DNA from: JAAYCI01 sp964370445
GTDB lineage: Bacteria; Bacillota; Clostridia; Oscillospirales; Ruminococcaceae
Assembly: GCA_964370445.1 (NCBI GenBank)
Contig: CAYJJK010000005.1
Coordinates: forward strand, 1 to 51,731
Reading direction: 5' to 3'
Length of the DNA: 51,731 nt
The notes below the pieces were generated by a model. The model was not told the DNA's origin. It was given only the letters and a program-made list of their open reading frames with translations, and ran no database searches. Within the stretch, counting starts at the first letter, position 1. Every line of letters starts with the position of its first letter. Positions 42,256 through 50,127 of the stretch are shown one piece after another. The translations under genes were made by a program, and so were the position numbers.

Positions 42256-43836
42256 CTATGTTTTAGAATGTCCATTTAGATTTGCCGGCACCTCAAAACA
42301 CATATTATCTACATAGCGATCCATAAACCATGGGCTTTCTGCTAAATTGATGTCGCTTGCCTTTTGAGAAATACTGCCTAGGGTGTGCATCATATGCGCG
42401 TTGCACAACACTTGGCAAGCACCATCTAATGCAGCATTGCCAACCACCACGGTTTTGCTTTGCAACGAGGCAGGGATAAGACCAATGCCGGCGGCACTGT
42501 CTAAGTTTAAATAACTTCCAAACCCGCCTGCCAGATAGAGGGTATCTACCTTGGTGTTTGTCTTTTGTAGCAAGGTTTCAATTCCTGCACAAATGGCACT
42601 TTTGGCCAGCTGTACTTGCCGGATATCACGTTGTGTTAACAACACACCTTCAGCTAATTTGCAAGCGGGCTGCCCGTCTTCCTCACAAAATAAGCCAAGT
42701 TTTTGCAGCACATCTTCTTCCATACAACCCGTTTCATCAATTGCCCCTAAAGCGAGCAAAGCATATATCGCATCCAAAACGCCGCTGCCGCAGATACCCT
42801 TTGCAACACCACCGCCAATCACGTGGATGTCAATGCCGCTCTCTTTCACAAGAACATGCTCAATGGCGCCCTGCTGGCCAAACATGCCACTGTGTAGTTG
42901 AGCTCCTTCAAATGCGGGACCGGCTGCTGTGGCACAGCAGGTTAGTACCCCGTTGTCCCAAACGGCCATTTCGCCATTTGTACCAATATCCACTAGCAAA
43001 TTGCGCTTATCATCTTTGAGCAAATCTGTGGCTAAAGCGGCTGTGGTAATGTCTGCGCCCACAAAAGCTGACATACAATTGCACAGATAGATGCGTGCAT
43101 TTGATAGAGAGGAAATTTGGAGGTCTTTGCCCTTTACCCACTCTCCAAATAGCCTGCTGGCATCAAATGGTACGGAACTTAATTCTTTTGGGTTTGTGCC
43201 AGTTAGCAAGTACAGCATGGTGGTGTTGCCGGTGATCACCACGGTGTCTATTTCAGATGTTGTGCAAGCGGCCTTTTTGCAAAGCTCCTTTACCATGGAG
43301 TTTAAGTCTTCTGCCACTGCAATTTGCAAGGCTTCCGCTTGTCCATTCATGGCTTGCTCAATGCGCGACATCACATCTGCCCCATAGCGCCCTTGGCTAT
43401 TTTTTTTGCTCACAACAGCCAAAATACCGGCGGCATTAAATAGTTTTGCGGCTAAGGTGGTGGTGCCTATGTCAATGGCAATGCCAAATCTTTGAAATAA
43501 TGGGTTCTGAACCTCAAGCGATTGTGATCCGGTTTGGATATTCTGAAAGCCTGTTTCTTTGTTTAGCAGTTCAATATTTAGAGTTTCATTGGCTACATAA
43601 GTTTGGCATAACAAGCGAATCCCGTTTTCCATCTCTTCAGGTGTTAATAAATTTTGCTCGTCTTGCAACACTTTTGAAGCATTACCATGCAATTTTATGC
43701 GGCATTTTCCACATTTTCCCGCACCTGCACAGGGCATAGGTGGGGCAATGCCTGCTTTTAGAAGCACATCGCTTAAGCACTCTCCCTCTTTTGCAAGCAC
43801 ATCCTTTTCGCCTATCGTTACTTTTATATTCTCCAT
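42256..43836 (-). CDS. Corrinoid activation protein, [2Fe-2S] + ASKHA (RACo-like)
   Basis: Protein of 526 residues that reductively reactivates inactive Co(II) corrinoid proteins using ATP. Residues 1-90 form a plant-type [2Fe-2S] ferredoxin domain with Cys36, Cys42, Cys45 and Cys77 (CX5CX2CX31C). From about residue 118 comes the DUF4445/ASKHA ATPase with GIAIDIGTTTLAAKLF, TGNTTMLYLLTG, LVDIGTNGEMAVW, GGGVAKGICGSGVLDAIYAL and LAGGFGSYLN, typical of RACo/ramA-type proteins. It is the last gene of a corrinoid cluster and its ATG lies one base after the DUF2284 stop codon with GAGG (43843-43846), so the two are coupled. It probably serves the corrinoid protein at 46892. Confidence 0.93.
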   Translation of the reverse strand: MENIKVTIGEKDVLAKEGECLSDVLLKAGIAPPMPCAGAGKCGKCRIKLHGNASKVLQDEQNLLTPEEMENGIRLLCQTYVANETLNIELLNKETGFQNIQTGSQSLEVQNPLFQRFGIAIDIGTTTLAAKLFNAAGILAVVSKKNSQGRYGADVMSRIEQAMNGQAEALQIAVAEDLNSMVKELCKKAACTTSEIDTVVITGNTTMLYLLTGTNPKELSSVPFDASRLFGEWVKGKDLQISSLSNARIYLCNCMSAFVGADITTAALATDLLKDDKRNLLVDIGTNGEMAVWDNGVLTCCATAAGPAFEGAQLHSGMFGQQGAIEHVLVKESGIDIHVIGGGVAKGICGSGVLDAIYALLALGAIDETGCMEEDVLQKLGLFCEEDGQPACKLAEGVLLTQRDIRQVQLAKSAICAGIETLLQKTNTKVDTLYLAGGFGSYLNLDSAAGIGLIPASLQSKTVVVGNAALDGACQVLCNAHMMHTLGSISQKASDINLAESPWFMDRYVDNMCFEVPANLNGHSKT

Positions 43837-43837
43837 T

Positions 43838-44383
43838 TTAGGCCTCGTTTATTAAAAGAACACCAAAATAGGTGACAGTATTTTGCCCATTGATGTAATT
43901 TAGGTTGCAGCTTTGTGCCAATTTGGTTACATAAATACAATATGCATCCACAGAACTTACGCGCTTTTCTGGGAAATAGCATGGTTTTTCATCTAAAACA
44001 GCACAGCGCTTACATACCGAGCAAGCACCGGCACCAAGGTTTAAAAATTCACGCCAGGGTTCTTTTTGGGCCAAATCAGTTATTTTTTGGCTTAGCTTAT
44101 GATGCTGGCGGCTGGCCTCTTGCATACCCTCGATGTCAAACGAATCTTCCAGTGGTGAAACCGTTTGGTATACAATGGCTTTTTCATAACATTTCGCTTC
44201 GGCTATCAATGTTTCAGCTTCGCCTGCATGTGGTGGACAACTCCAGGTGGTGCCATACTTTCCACAAGAATTCGATTCGCACAAAGAGCGAAATTCAGGC
44301 TCAAACACGATGTCTGCCACTGCAATTTCACATACAGCAGTGGCGCCTAAATCTTTGATGGCCCCCATCATTTTTACAAACAT
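43838..44383 (-). CDS. DUF2284 Cys-rich metal-binding protein
   Basis: Protein of 181 residues of the DUF2284 predicted metal-binding family. Cys motifs: SLCESNSCGKYGTTWSCPPH in the N-terminal half, and CSVCKRCAVLDEKPCYFP then DAYC in the C-terminal half; these are consistent with an Fe-S or zinc site. Function unknown; the family is seen next to corrinoid methyltransferase genes. The true start is ATG 44383, with a good AAGAGGAAAAAG ribosome site 1-12 nt upstream; apparent fusion to the CobW gene in a naive translation is an artefact of the 10-N gap at 44483. It is coupled to the RACo-like gene, so both may act in the same electron/metal step. Confidence 0.9.
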   Translation of the reverse strand: MFVKMMGAIKDLGATAVCEIAVADIVFEPEFRSLCESNSCGKYGTTWSCPPHAGEAETLIAEAKCYEKAIVYQTVSPLEDSFDIEGMQEASRQHHKLSQKITDLAQKEPWREFLNLGAGACSVCKRCAVLDEKPCYFPEKRVSSVDAYCIYVTKLAQSCNLNYINGQNTVTYFGVLLINEA

Positions 44384-44406
44384 CTTTTTCCTCTTTTCTG
44401 GATGGC

Positions 44407-45268
44407 TTAAAATGTAATGTCTAGAATGTCTTTTGAATACCAGCCATGTGCAGCTTTTAGCGCTTTTCTTAAAGACATTCCCNNNNNNNNNNACTAAGCT
44501 ACCCACACAGTCTACAAGGTATGTTTTCCCCAAAAGGCGTGCAAACCCCTTAATGCGGTAAGTGTCCTCTGCAATCATCTGTAAAAATGCGCGCAGTGCC
44601 TCCGGTTCCATTGTTTCACAAATGGTAACAGTTGCTTTTTGTAAGGTGACATCTTGTGTATTTAAAGCTTCTTCTATGTCTAATTTGGGTACAACATATT
44701 GAAGCCACTCCGGTTTTATGGCCCCAAAACTTGTGCATTCTAAATGGATGGCCGGGTTGATGCTAAGCACATCCTGCCTTAATGCTGTTATCTTATCTTC
44801 TTGCACAAGGTCGGTTTTATTGATAAGACCAAGGCTTGAAACTTGCAATTGTTTTGGCACCACACGTGCCGTTGTTTTTACTTTTTCAAAGCGGGCTGCA
44901 TCAATTAAACAAATGCTGCCGCAATAGGATATCGCTTGATACTGAGGCATGTTGATGATTTTGTGCACGTTGGTGGGGTCGCTTAATCCTGAGGCCTCCA
45001 CAATCACAACGTCTGTATCACCGTGCTGGGAAAGCAAACGCTCCAGTTCTTCTTCAAATTTATCTAAGCGACATGCGCAAAAAATGGACCCATTGTTGAT
45101 TTCCGCCATATAAGCGTTCATCTCACGCAATAGGGTTCCATCAACGCCCTCGCGGCCAAATTCGTTGATGATTAAGTATACCTTTTGTGTTTCGAAAAGG
45201 CGCATAAATTGTTTTAGAAAGGTGGTTTTTCCGGCACCTAAAAACCCGGTGGTTAAATATAATTTCAT
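44407..45268 (-). CDS. CobW/COG0523-type GTPase (with internal gap)
   Basis: G3E-family metallochaperone GTPase of about 285 residues. Walker A is GFLGAGKT (8-15), Walker B DVVIVEASGLSDP, and the base motif NKTD. The COG0523 CxCC metal motif is shifted: NNGSIFCACR has Cys64 and Cys66 only. The C-terminal CobW-C domain has RIKGFARLLGKTYLVDCVG just before the 10-N gap (44483-44492). After the gap the frame that fits is a different one, encoding MSLRKALKAAHGWYSKDILD and ending at TAA (44407-44409), a sensible C-terminus. The start is ATG 45268 with GGGAGA upstream. It probably supplies cobalt or zinc to the corrinoid/methyltransferase proteins. Confidence 0.88.
44483..44492. other. Assembly gap of 10 N in the cobW-like gene
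   Basis: The gap length is nominal; with it, the cobW and DUF2284 genes read as one 503-residue chain. A real gap length of 10 plus or minus 1 (mod 3) restores separate stops and starts. Confidence 0.9.
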
Positions 45269-45293
45269 CGCCTGTCTCCCTGATGACAAAAGA

Positions 45294-45320
45294 AAGCCAT
45301 GTTTTGCTAAAACATGGCTT
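45294..45320 (-). promoter_or_regulatory. Hairpin in the cobW-like leader
   Basis: A 12-bp perfect stem (AAGCCATGTTTT and complement) with a 3-nt loop, about 25 nt before the ATG, followed on the minus strand by TTTCTTTTG. It may be an attenuator or a leader structure. Confidence 0.5.
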
Positions 45321-45404
45321 AGGCTGTCAAAATTCAATTTATCAAACATGGTTTATGCATATGTTGGCATAAAGTATAGCTTTGGTATGTTCTATTTAAA
45401 CAAA

Positions 45405-45462
45405 ACCCACAAAAGAAAGAGCTGTGCTTAACTGCTGACGACAGCAAAGGTCTTTTGTGGGT
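45405..45462 (-). terminator. Minus-strand hairpin between uroD-trx and cobW genes
   Basis: ACCCACAAAAGA (45405-45416) and TCTTTTGTGGGT (45451-45462), with an inner GCTGT/ACAGC helix; TTTTG follows on the minus strand. It may end most transcripts from the first two genes, so stoichiometry could be uneven. Confidence 0.6.
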
Positions 45463-45486
45463 GTAAATCTAAAGAACACTTTGTTA

Positions 45487-46839
45487 TTACATTACTTCCT
45501 CTAAAGCTTTTTCAAGCTCTTCTTTGCTTGGGATAATGGAGGAGAATTTGAGTTTGCCATTGATGTAGATAGACGGCAAATTCTTTACACCCAATTTCAT
45601 GCCGCGTGCGATATTGTCTTTTAATGTGAACTTGTATTCCACCATATCAATTTTGTCGCCATAGGTGTCTTTTGCTACTTGAGCTGCGCCCATCATATAG
45701 GTGCAAGCTGCGCAGGTGGCTGAATCCAGGGTGAATACTTCCAATAAGGGTTTGTCCAAATTTTCATAATCAGGCAAGACCACAGCGTCCACATCAAAGG
45801 TGGCACTTTGATAATTTTTCACCATTTCACGCACAGCATCGGTGTCTAGCACAGCTTGTGCCACGGCGATGGTGTTGTCGATTGGCACGGCATAAGGCAT
45901 GTCGCATCCTGGTGCCAAGATAAAGTTTTTCTTGCTGTCAACACTATCGATGAGGTCTACAGCGGCTTTCATGTTGTCTTGTTGGCTGCCGTGAAGCATT
46001 ACAGAGGTCAGCTGAATATTGCCGCCAATTACCACATTGTATTTGTCTGTGATGGCTTTTGCCGCCACCATATCCACGTTTTCATCAATGGAGATAGAGT
46101 GGGGGTTGGTTTCGCACATCACTGCGATGTTGCGTGTGGCGTCGCCACAAACAAAGAAGGAGGAAAACGCCTTTTTGTTGATATGATCAAACAGCTCGGA
46201 GAAAGGTTTGGTTAAAAACTCGGTAAAGTGATCGGAAGAAATTTGCGAAACAAGAGGATCCACCACGGCGATGACATCCATGCCGGCATCAATCATCATG
46301 TCACTCATGCTGATGGCTACTTTTTTACAAAAATCCAAAAGTTCCATCACGTAGTCTTCATCGTCGTACATGTCCATAAAGATGTCGTTACCACGCAGGT
46401 GAGAAGCCAAAGTGAAGGGCCCTGTAATCAATCCATACAGCGCTGTGGTGTCGCCCACCTCTTCTTTCATACGGCGCATGGCAGACAATACCAAAGGCAT
46501 ACGGCCGTCATCTTTTGTGGGTAATTTGCAATCACATGGCACGCTCATCGTTTCTGCCAAGGGATGCGAAGCCACAGAAGGTGGTCCGTCTTTAGCCCAA
46601 ACTAGGTCACAGCCCAGTATTTCAGCCTCCAGTTGTAAATCGAATACCACCGGTTGGCCGTCCGGTTTATACAAACGGTTAACAGCCAATAGAGATTCTA
46701 CCAGTTTGTCTTCGTTGGTAAGCACTTCCGTGGCATCTGCACCAATTAATGCGCCGGCATGAACCCCGGCAAATGGCACCCAAGGTGCACGTGATGTTTC
46801 TTCATGACGTAAAGTTTGCAACAACAATTCTTTTGACAT
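45487..46839 (-). CDS. URO-D-family corrinoid methyltransferase fused to thioredoxin-like domain
   Basis: A 450-residue two-domain protein. Residues 1-345 are the uroporphyrinogen decarboxylase/MtaA barrel (DGQPVVFDLQLEAEILGCDLVW, ALYGLITGPFTLASHLRG, VVDPLVSQISSDHF, ILAPGCDMP). In MtaA/MtbA zinc is held by HxC...C; here the first ligand position is Phe229 (FVCGDA), with Cys231 and Cys312 kept, so metal binding may differ. Residues 365-450 are thioredoxin-like, with CAAC (376-379) and cis-Pro loop NLPSIYI (Pro422). It should move methyl groups to or from the corrinoid protein at 46892, but the acceptor is unknown and a fused redox domain is unusual. AGAGGA precedes ATG 46839. Confidence 0.88.
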   Translation of the reverse strand: MSKELLLQTLRHEETSRAPWVPFAGVHAGALIGADATEVLTNEDKLVESLLAVNRLYKPDGQPVVFDLQLEAEILGCDLVWAKDGPPSVASHPLAETMSVPCDCKLPTKDDGRMPLVLSAMRRMKEEVGDTTALYGLITGPFTLASHLRGNDIFMDMYDDEDYVMELLDFCKKVAISMSDMMIDAGMDVIAVVDPLVSQISSDHFTEFLTKPFSELFDHINKKAFSSFFVCGDATRNIAVMCETNPHSISIDENVDMVAAKAITDKYNVVIGGNIQLTSVMLHGSQQDNMKAAVDLIDSVDSKKNFILAPGCDMPYAVPIDNTIAVAQAVLDTDAVREMVKNYQSATFDVDAVVLPDYENLDKPLLEVFTLDSATCAACTYMMGAAQVAKDTYGDKIDMVEYKFTLKDNIARGMKLGVKNLPSIYINGKLKFSSIIPSKEELEKALEEVM

Positions 46840-46891
46840 ATGTAAATCCTCTTTTACTTTAGATTATAGACCTTGGATTTGCAAAGCTTTT

Positions 46892-47533
46892 TTATGCACT
46901 GGCACTGCAAATTGAAACGGCAGTTTCCGCAGCGGTGGCAGCGTCTGGGGTATAATTGTCGGCTCCGATTTTTTCGCAGAAGTTTTGTGTTACAGGTGCG
47001 CCGCCCACCATAATTTTCACTTTATCGCGAATACCTGCTTCACCTGCTTTTTCTACAACGCTTTCCATTACATTCATGGTGGTGGTAAGCAAGGCAGAGC
47101 AAGCAATAATTTGGCAGTTTTCATCAATGGCAGTTTGCACAAATTTTTCGGCAGATACATCGGTGCCAAGGTCAATAACTTCAAGGCCTTTGCCTTCCAT
47201 CATCATCTTCACAAGGTTTTTGCCAATATCGTGCAAATCGCCCTGCACGGTGCCGATGCATACTTTGCCACTGGCTTTCACACCAGATTCTTCAAGCAGG
47301 GGTTTTAGCACATTGGCGCCCATGTTCATGGCACGTGCAGCCACAAGCACCTCCGGCACAAAAACTTCGTTGTTTTTAAATTTTTCACCGATAACGTTCA
47401 TGCCGGCAAGCAAACCATCATCTAAAATTTCTTTGGCACTAATGCCCTCTTGCACAGCTTGTTCAACCAATTGTTTTACGTCTTTTGCTTTTCCCTTTTG
47501 TAGCTTCTCCGAAATCTCAACCAAAATGCTCAT
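46892..47533 (-). CDS. Corrinoid (B12-binding) methyltransferase protein
   Basis: MtbC/MtaC/MttC-type protein of 213 residues. An N-terminal helical cap (1-85: AKEILDDGLLAGMNVIGEKFKNNEVFVPEVLVAA) and a Rossmann-like B12 domain (90-213) with the lower-ligand motif DLHDIG (99-104), His101 coordinating cobalt. It carries the methyl group between two methyltransferases. It is the first gene of the cluster and 52 bp before the URO-D fusion. A substrate methyltransferase (MttB, MtbB, MtmB, MtaB) is missing. The start is ATG 47533 with AAGGGAA upstream. The PocR-AraC gene diverges from it. Confidence 0.94.
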   Translation of the reverse strand: MSILVEISEKLQKGKAKDVKQLVEQAVQEGISAKEILDDGLLAGMNVIGEKFKNNEVFVPEVLVAARAMNMGANVLKPLLEESGVKASGKVCIGTVQGDLHDIGKNLVKMMMEGKGLEVIDLGTDVSAEKFVQTAIDENCQIIACSALLTTTMNVMESVVEKAGEAGIRDKVKIMVGGAPVTQNFCEKIGADNYTPDAATAAETAVSICSASA

Positions 47534-47807
47534 GTTTTGTTCCCTTTCTGTTGTGTAGCTCTTTTATATTGCCATATGCACTAAGCGTATCATGCGCCCA
47601 GCTGCTTTTGCCCCGCAACCTATGGCTTTTGTAGTTTCTATTATAAAACTTGCCAGAGAAAAAACTGGTAATAAATGGACAATTTTATAACTATTTTGCT
47701 TTTTTTTAAAAAAAACAAAAAATTCTTATTTTTGTTTACATTATGCCAAAGTTATGTCATCCTTAGTAAAAGGCAGTTTTACCTTGTATCATTTGAGGAG
47801 GTTTGGT

Positions 47808-49070
47808 TTGTCAAAAACAGATTTTGATTTTGCTTTGGCCACAGAATGTGCCAACACTTTTTCTGAAGTGACCGGGCTTGGATGCTCTGTTGCTAGGGCA
47901 AATGGAAACTTGGTATACGCATGTGGATTGTCAGTGACGGCGTGCCAAATGTGCACATTTGCGGGGTTGAGCTTTGCAGTGTGTGGCAAAACACAGCAAT
48001 ACAGCTTGGGTGAATCGACGCGTTTTGGAGGGAAATATATCTATTTTTGCCCTATGGGGCTCACCTGTTTCACCTCGCCTATTGTCACCATGGGGGAAGC
48101 TGTGGCACAAATGACTGTAGGGCCATTTTTGATGGTAGACAAGCAAGATTACATTGATATTGATTTGCAAGAAATTGCTAAGATCCAACAAGAGAGGATT
48201 TCGGATATTCTTGATTATTTGCAGGAAATACCGCAAATTGTGCCGGAAAAAGTGGAGTCTCTTGCCACAATGTTGTTTATGATGGTAGCGTTTTTAAATG
48301 ATGTGAGCGAGGCGAATAAACTGATAGAGCGCAGACAGGCCGGACATATCCAGCAAAATATTGCCACATACATTCATCAATTAAAAGGACTTGAAACTAC
48401 ACCGCCATACCCGTTTGATATTGAAAACAAACTGCTGGATGCCCTTGCTAAGGCCGATCGTCCACATGCACAAAAACACCTTAATGAGCTGTTTGGATAC
48501 ATTTTTTTTTCTACAGGAAACGATTTGACAGTTACAAAATCCCGTGTATATGAATTGTTGGTGTTGATTTCCAGAACAGCCATTCGAAACGGGGCCGACC
48601 CCGAACATTGTTTGCATCTTACGCACGAATATTTGCAAAGCATCCCAAAATTGCACACACTGGATGCACTGGCCTCTTGGTTATCGGTGGTGTTAAACGA
48701 GTTTATGAGCCATCTGTTTGAATTTGTAAACATAAAGCACTCTAACACCATTTACTCTGCTGTGCGTTATATGCAAACTCATTTTGAAAAAAAAATCACC
48801 TTAGAGCAAATGGCAAGGCGTGTCTTTTTGTCACCTTCTTATTTTAGCCGGGTTTTTAAGCAAGAACTTGGGCGCTCTTTTAGTGTGTATTTAAATATGT
48901 TACGCATCAAGAAAAGCAAGGAGCTTTTACTGGGCACCAACTTAAAGCTAATTGATATTGCGCTTGCTGTGGGCTTTGAAGACCAAAGCTATTTTACAAA
49001 AATATTCAAAAAGGAAGTGGGAACAACGCCTTTGCAATTTCGCATTCAGCAAGGTGATGCAACACTTTAA
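47808..49070 (+). CDS. PocR-AraC transcriptional regulator
   Basis: A 420-residue regulator: residues about 5-165 form a PocR sensory domain (CQMCTFAGLSFAVCG, YFCPMGLTCFTSPI), which in propanediol and corrinoid systems senses ligand or Co-containing cofactor; a helical linker follows; the C-terminal part (about 320-420) is an AraC double helix-turn-helix (ITLEQMARRVFLSPSYFSRVFKQELGRSFSVYLNMLRI, then a second HTH). The start is TTG 47808, 8 nt after GAGGAGG (47794-47800). It diverges from the corrinoid gene, with 274 bp between the starts, and is the likely activator of the locus. A Cys-rich PocR domain suggests metal or redox sensing; that is inference. Confidence 0.9.
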   Translation: MSKTDFDFALATECANTFSEVTGLGCSVARANGNLVYACGLSVTACQMCTFAGLSFAVCGKTQQYSLGESTRFGGKYIYFCPMGLTCFTSPIVTMGEAVAQMTVGPFLMVDKQDYIDIDLQEIAKIQQERISDILDYLQEIPQIVPEKVESLATMLFMMVAFLNDVSEANKLIERRQAGHIQQNIATYIHQLKGLETTPPYPFDIENKLLDALAKADRPHAQKHLNELFGYIFFSTGNDLTVTKSRVYELLVLISRTAIRNGADPEHCLHLTHEYLQSIPKLHTLDALASWLSVVLNEFMSHLFEFVNIKHSNTIYSAVRYMQTHFEKKITLEQMARRVFLSPSYFSRVFKQELGRSFSVYLNMLRIKKSKELLLGTNLKLIDIALAVGFEDQSYFTKIFKKEVGTTPLQFRIQQGDATL

Positions 49071-49305
49071 TGCTCTATAAAGGCGAAAAAAATACAAGGT
49101 TTTTTATCTTGCCGAAGAAAAGTGTGGTATGCACTAAACGATGTGCGCGGGTGCTTTAAAAAAAACCGTAAAGAATGTCTGTGAAAAACAGGCTAGTGGG
49201 AAAGTGCCACGTGCCAGGAAGAAATGATGCGGTAATTTGCGTTTTACGATGCAATTGATGATTGATTCATAGCAAAAGCCGCCATTTGGGCGGCTTCAGA
49301 CCGTC
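49071..49305. other. Intergenic region with hairpin
   Basis: No gene seen. A perfect 8-bp hairpin, AAGCCGCC/GGCGGCTT (49276-49296) with a 5-nt loop and weak T run, may end the regulator transcript. Confidence 0.5.
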
Positions 49306-49430
49306 AATAAAGAACCAATTGCGTCGTCAGACGGCAAAATGCCGCGGCAGTTACATATCGCATATATGCGCCTTTGCGGCATTTTTTGCTTCCTAGCACT
49401 TGGCGCTTTTTTGCCGCTCTGTACTTTTTG
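49306..49430 (+). repeat. Dispersed intergenic repeat family A, copy 3
   Basis: Nearly identical to copy 1; folds into the same long stem (GCAAAATGCCGC with GCGGCATTTTTTGC, two-T bulge) and carries a CGCATATATGCG palindrome. It sits between the convergent regulator and YiiX-like genes. Confidence 0.8.
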
Positions 49431-49457
49431 TGTATCACTATTTTGTTTTGCATATCC

Positions 49458-50090
49458 CTATTGGTCAAATGAATTTGCATCCCCCTGCCAGCCAATGTTG
49501 CCAAGGCAAAGGGTTTTTTCGTCTTGCACAAAGCTTTCAGGGGAAACGGTATGCAATAGATTGTTTAGGCGCACATCTGCCTCGTTTAAGTAGGCATGGT
49601 AAATGATGGTGGTGCAGTTTAAGGTGTCTATAGAAAAGATATCGGCAATAAAGGTGTAGGGGATTTCCAAAAGATTTTCCTTTGCATAATCGGCCACGGC
49701 GGCGGCATCAGCATCCGAGACACCGCTTACGGTGTATAAGCGCACCTGCTCTACCTCGCCGAACGCTTCTAAAGGGGCAAGCTCGCTTACGTTGCCGGCG
49801 CCCCTACAATGGATAATTTCATCCTCGCTGTATAGGATGGCGGCATGGCCGTGGCGAAAGTAAAAGCCGAAATCCAACACATCAAAACCCGAAACATTGG
49901 TGGCAGAAATAAGGATGTCGCCTTTTCGGCCAAGAGAAACCAGTTCCTCTAAGGTTTGCACATTTTCGCCACAGCTAGTATCTGCAAAAATGGGGTCGGA
50001 TGTATTATTTGTTGCAAAAACACCGATGTGCACGGTGAAAAAGAACACCGTGCACATCAATAGTGTAATCTGTTTTTTTAACTTAGGCAT
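49458..50090 (-). CDS. Secreted YiiX/YebB-like permuted papain-fold protein
   Basis: A 210-residue protein with a Sec signal peptide (KKQITLLMCTVFFFTVHIGVFA). The mature part begins the permuted NlpC/P60 (YiiX/YebB) pattern: GDILISATN, the catalytic His in FRHGHAAILYSEDEIIHC and, C-terminally, the Cys in LNCTTIIYHAYLN. Such proteins act as extracytoplasmic amidases or lipid/peptidoglycan hydrolases; the substrate is unknown. The start ATG 50090 has AAGGAC upstream; longer in-frame starts would overlap the upstream gene. It lies 37 bp after the Ig-like surface protein and so may share its transcript. Confidence 0.75.
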   Translation of the reverse strand: MPKLKKQITLLMCTVFFFTVHIGVFATNNTSDPIFADTSCGENVQTLEELVSLGRKGDILISATNVSGFDVLDFGFYFRHGHAAILYSEDEIIHCRGAGNVSELAPLEAFGEVEQVRLYTVSGVSDADAAAVADYAKENLLEIPYTFIADIFSIDTLNCTTIIYHAYLNEADVRLNNLLHTVSPESFVQDEKTLCLGNIGWQGDANSFDQ

Positions 50091-50127
50091 ATTTGTCCTT
50101 GCGAATGAAAATGGATTTGGCATATCA

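Noticed and set aside
43838..45349. One 503-residue CobW-DUF2284 fusion protein
   Set aside because: The join depends on a 10-N gap; separate stop, ribosome site and start are present.
47534..47807. Cobalamin riboswitch upstream of the corrinoid gene
   Set aside because: No B12-box-like sequence was seen.
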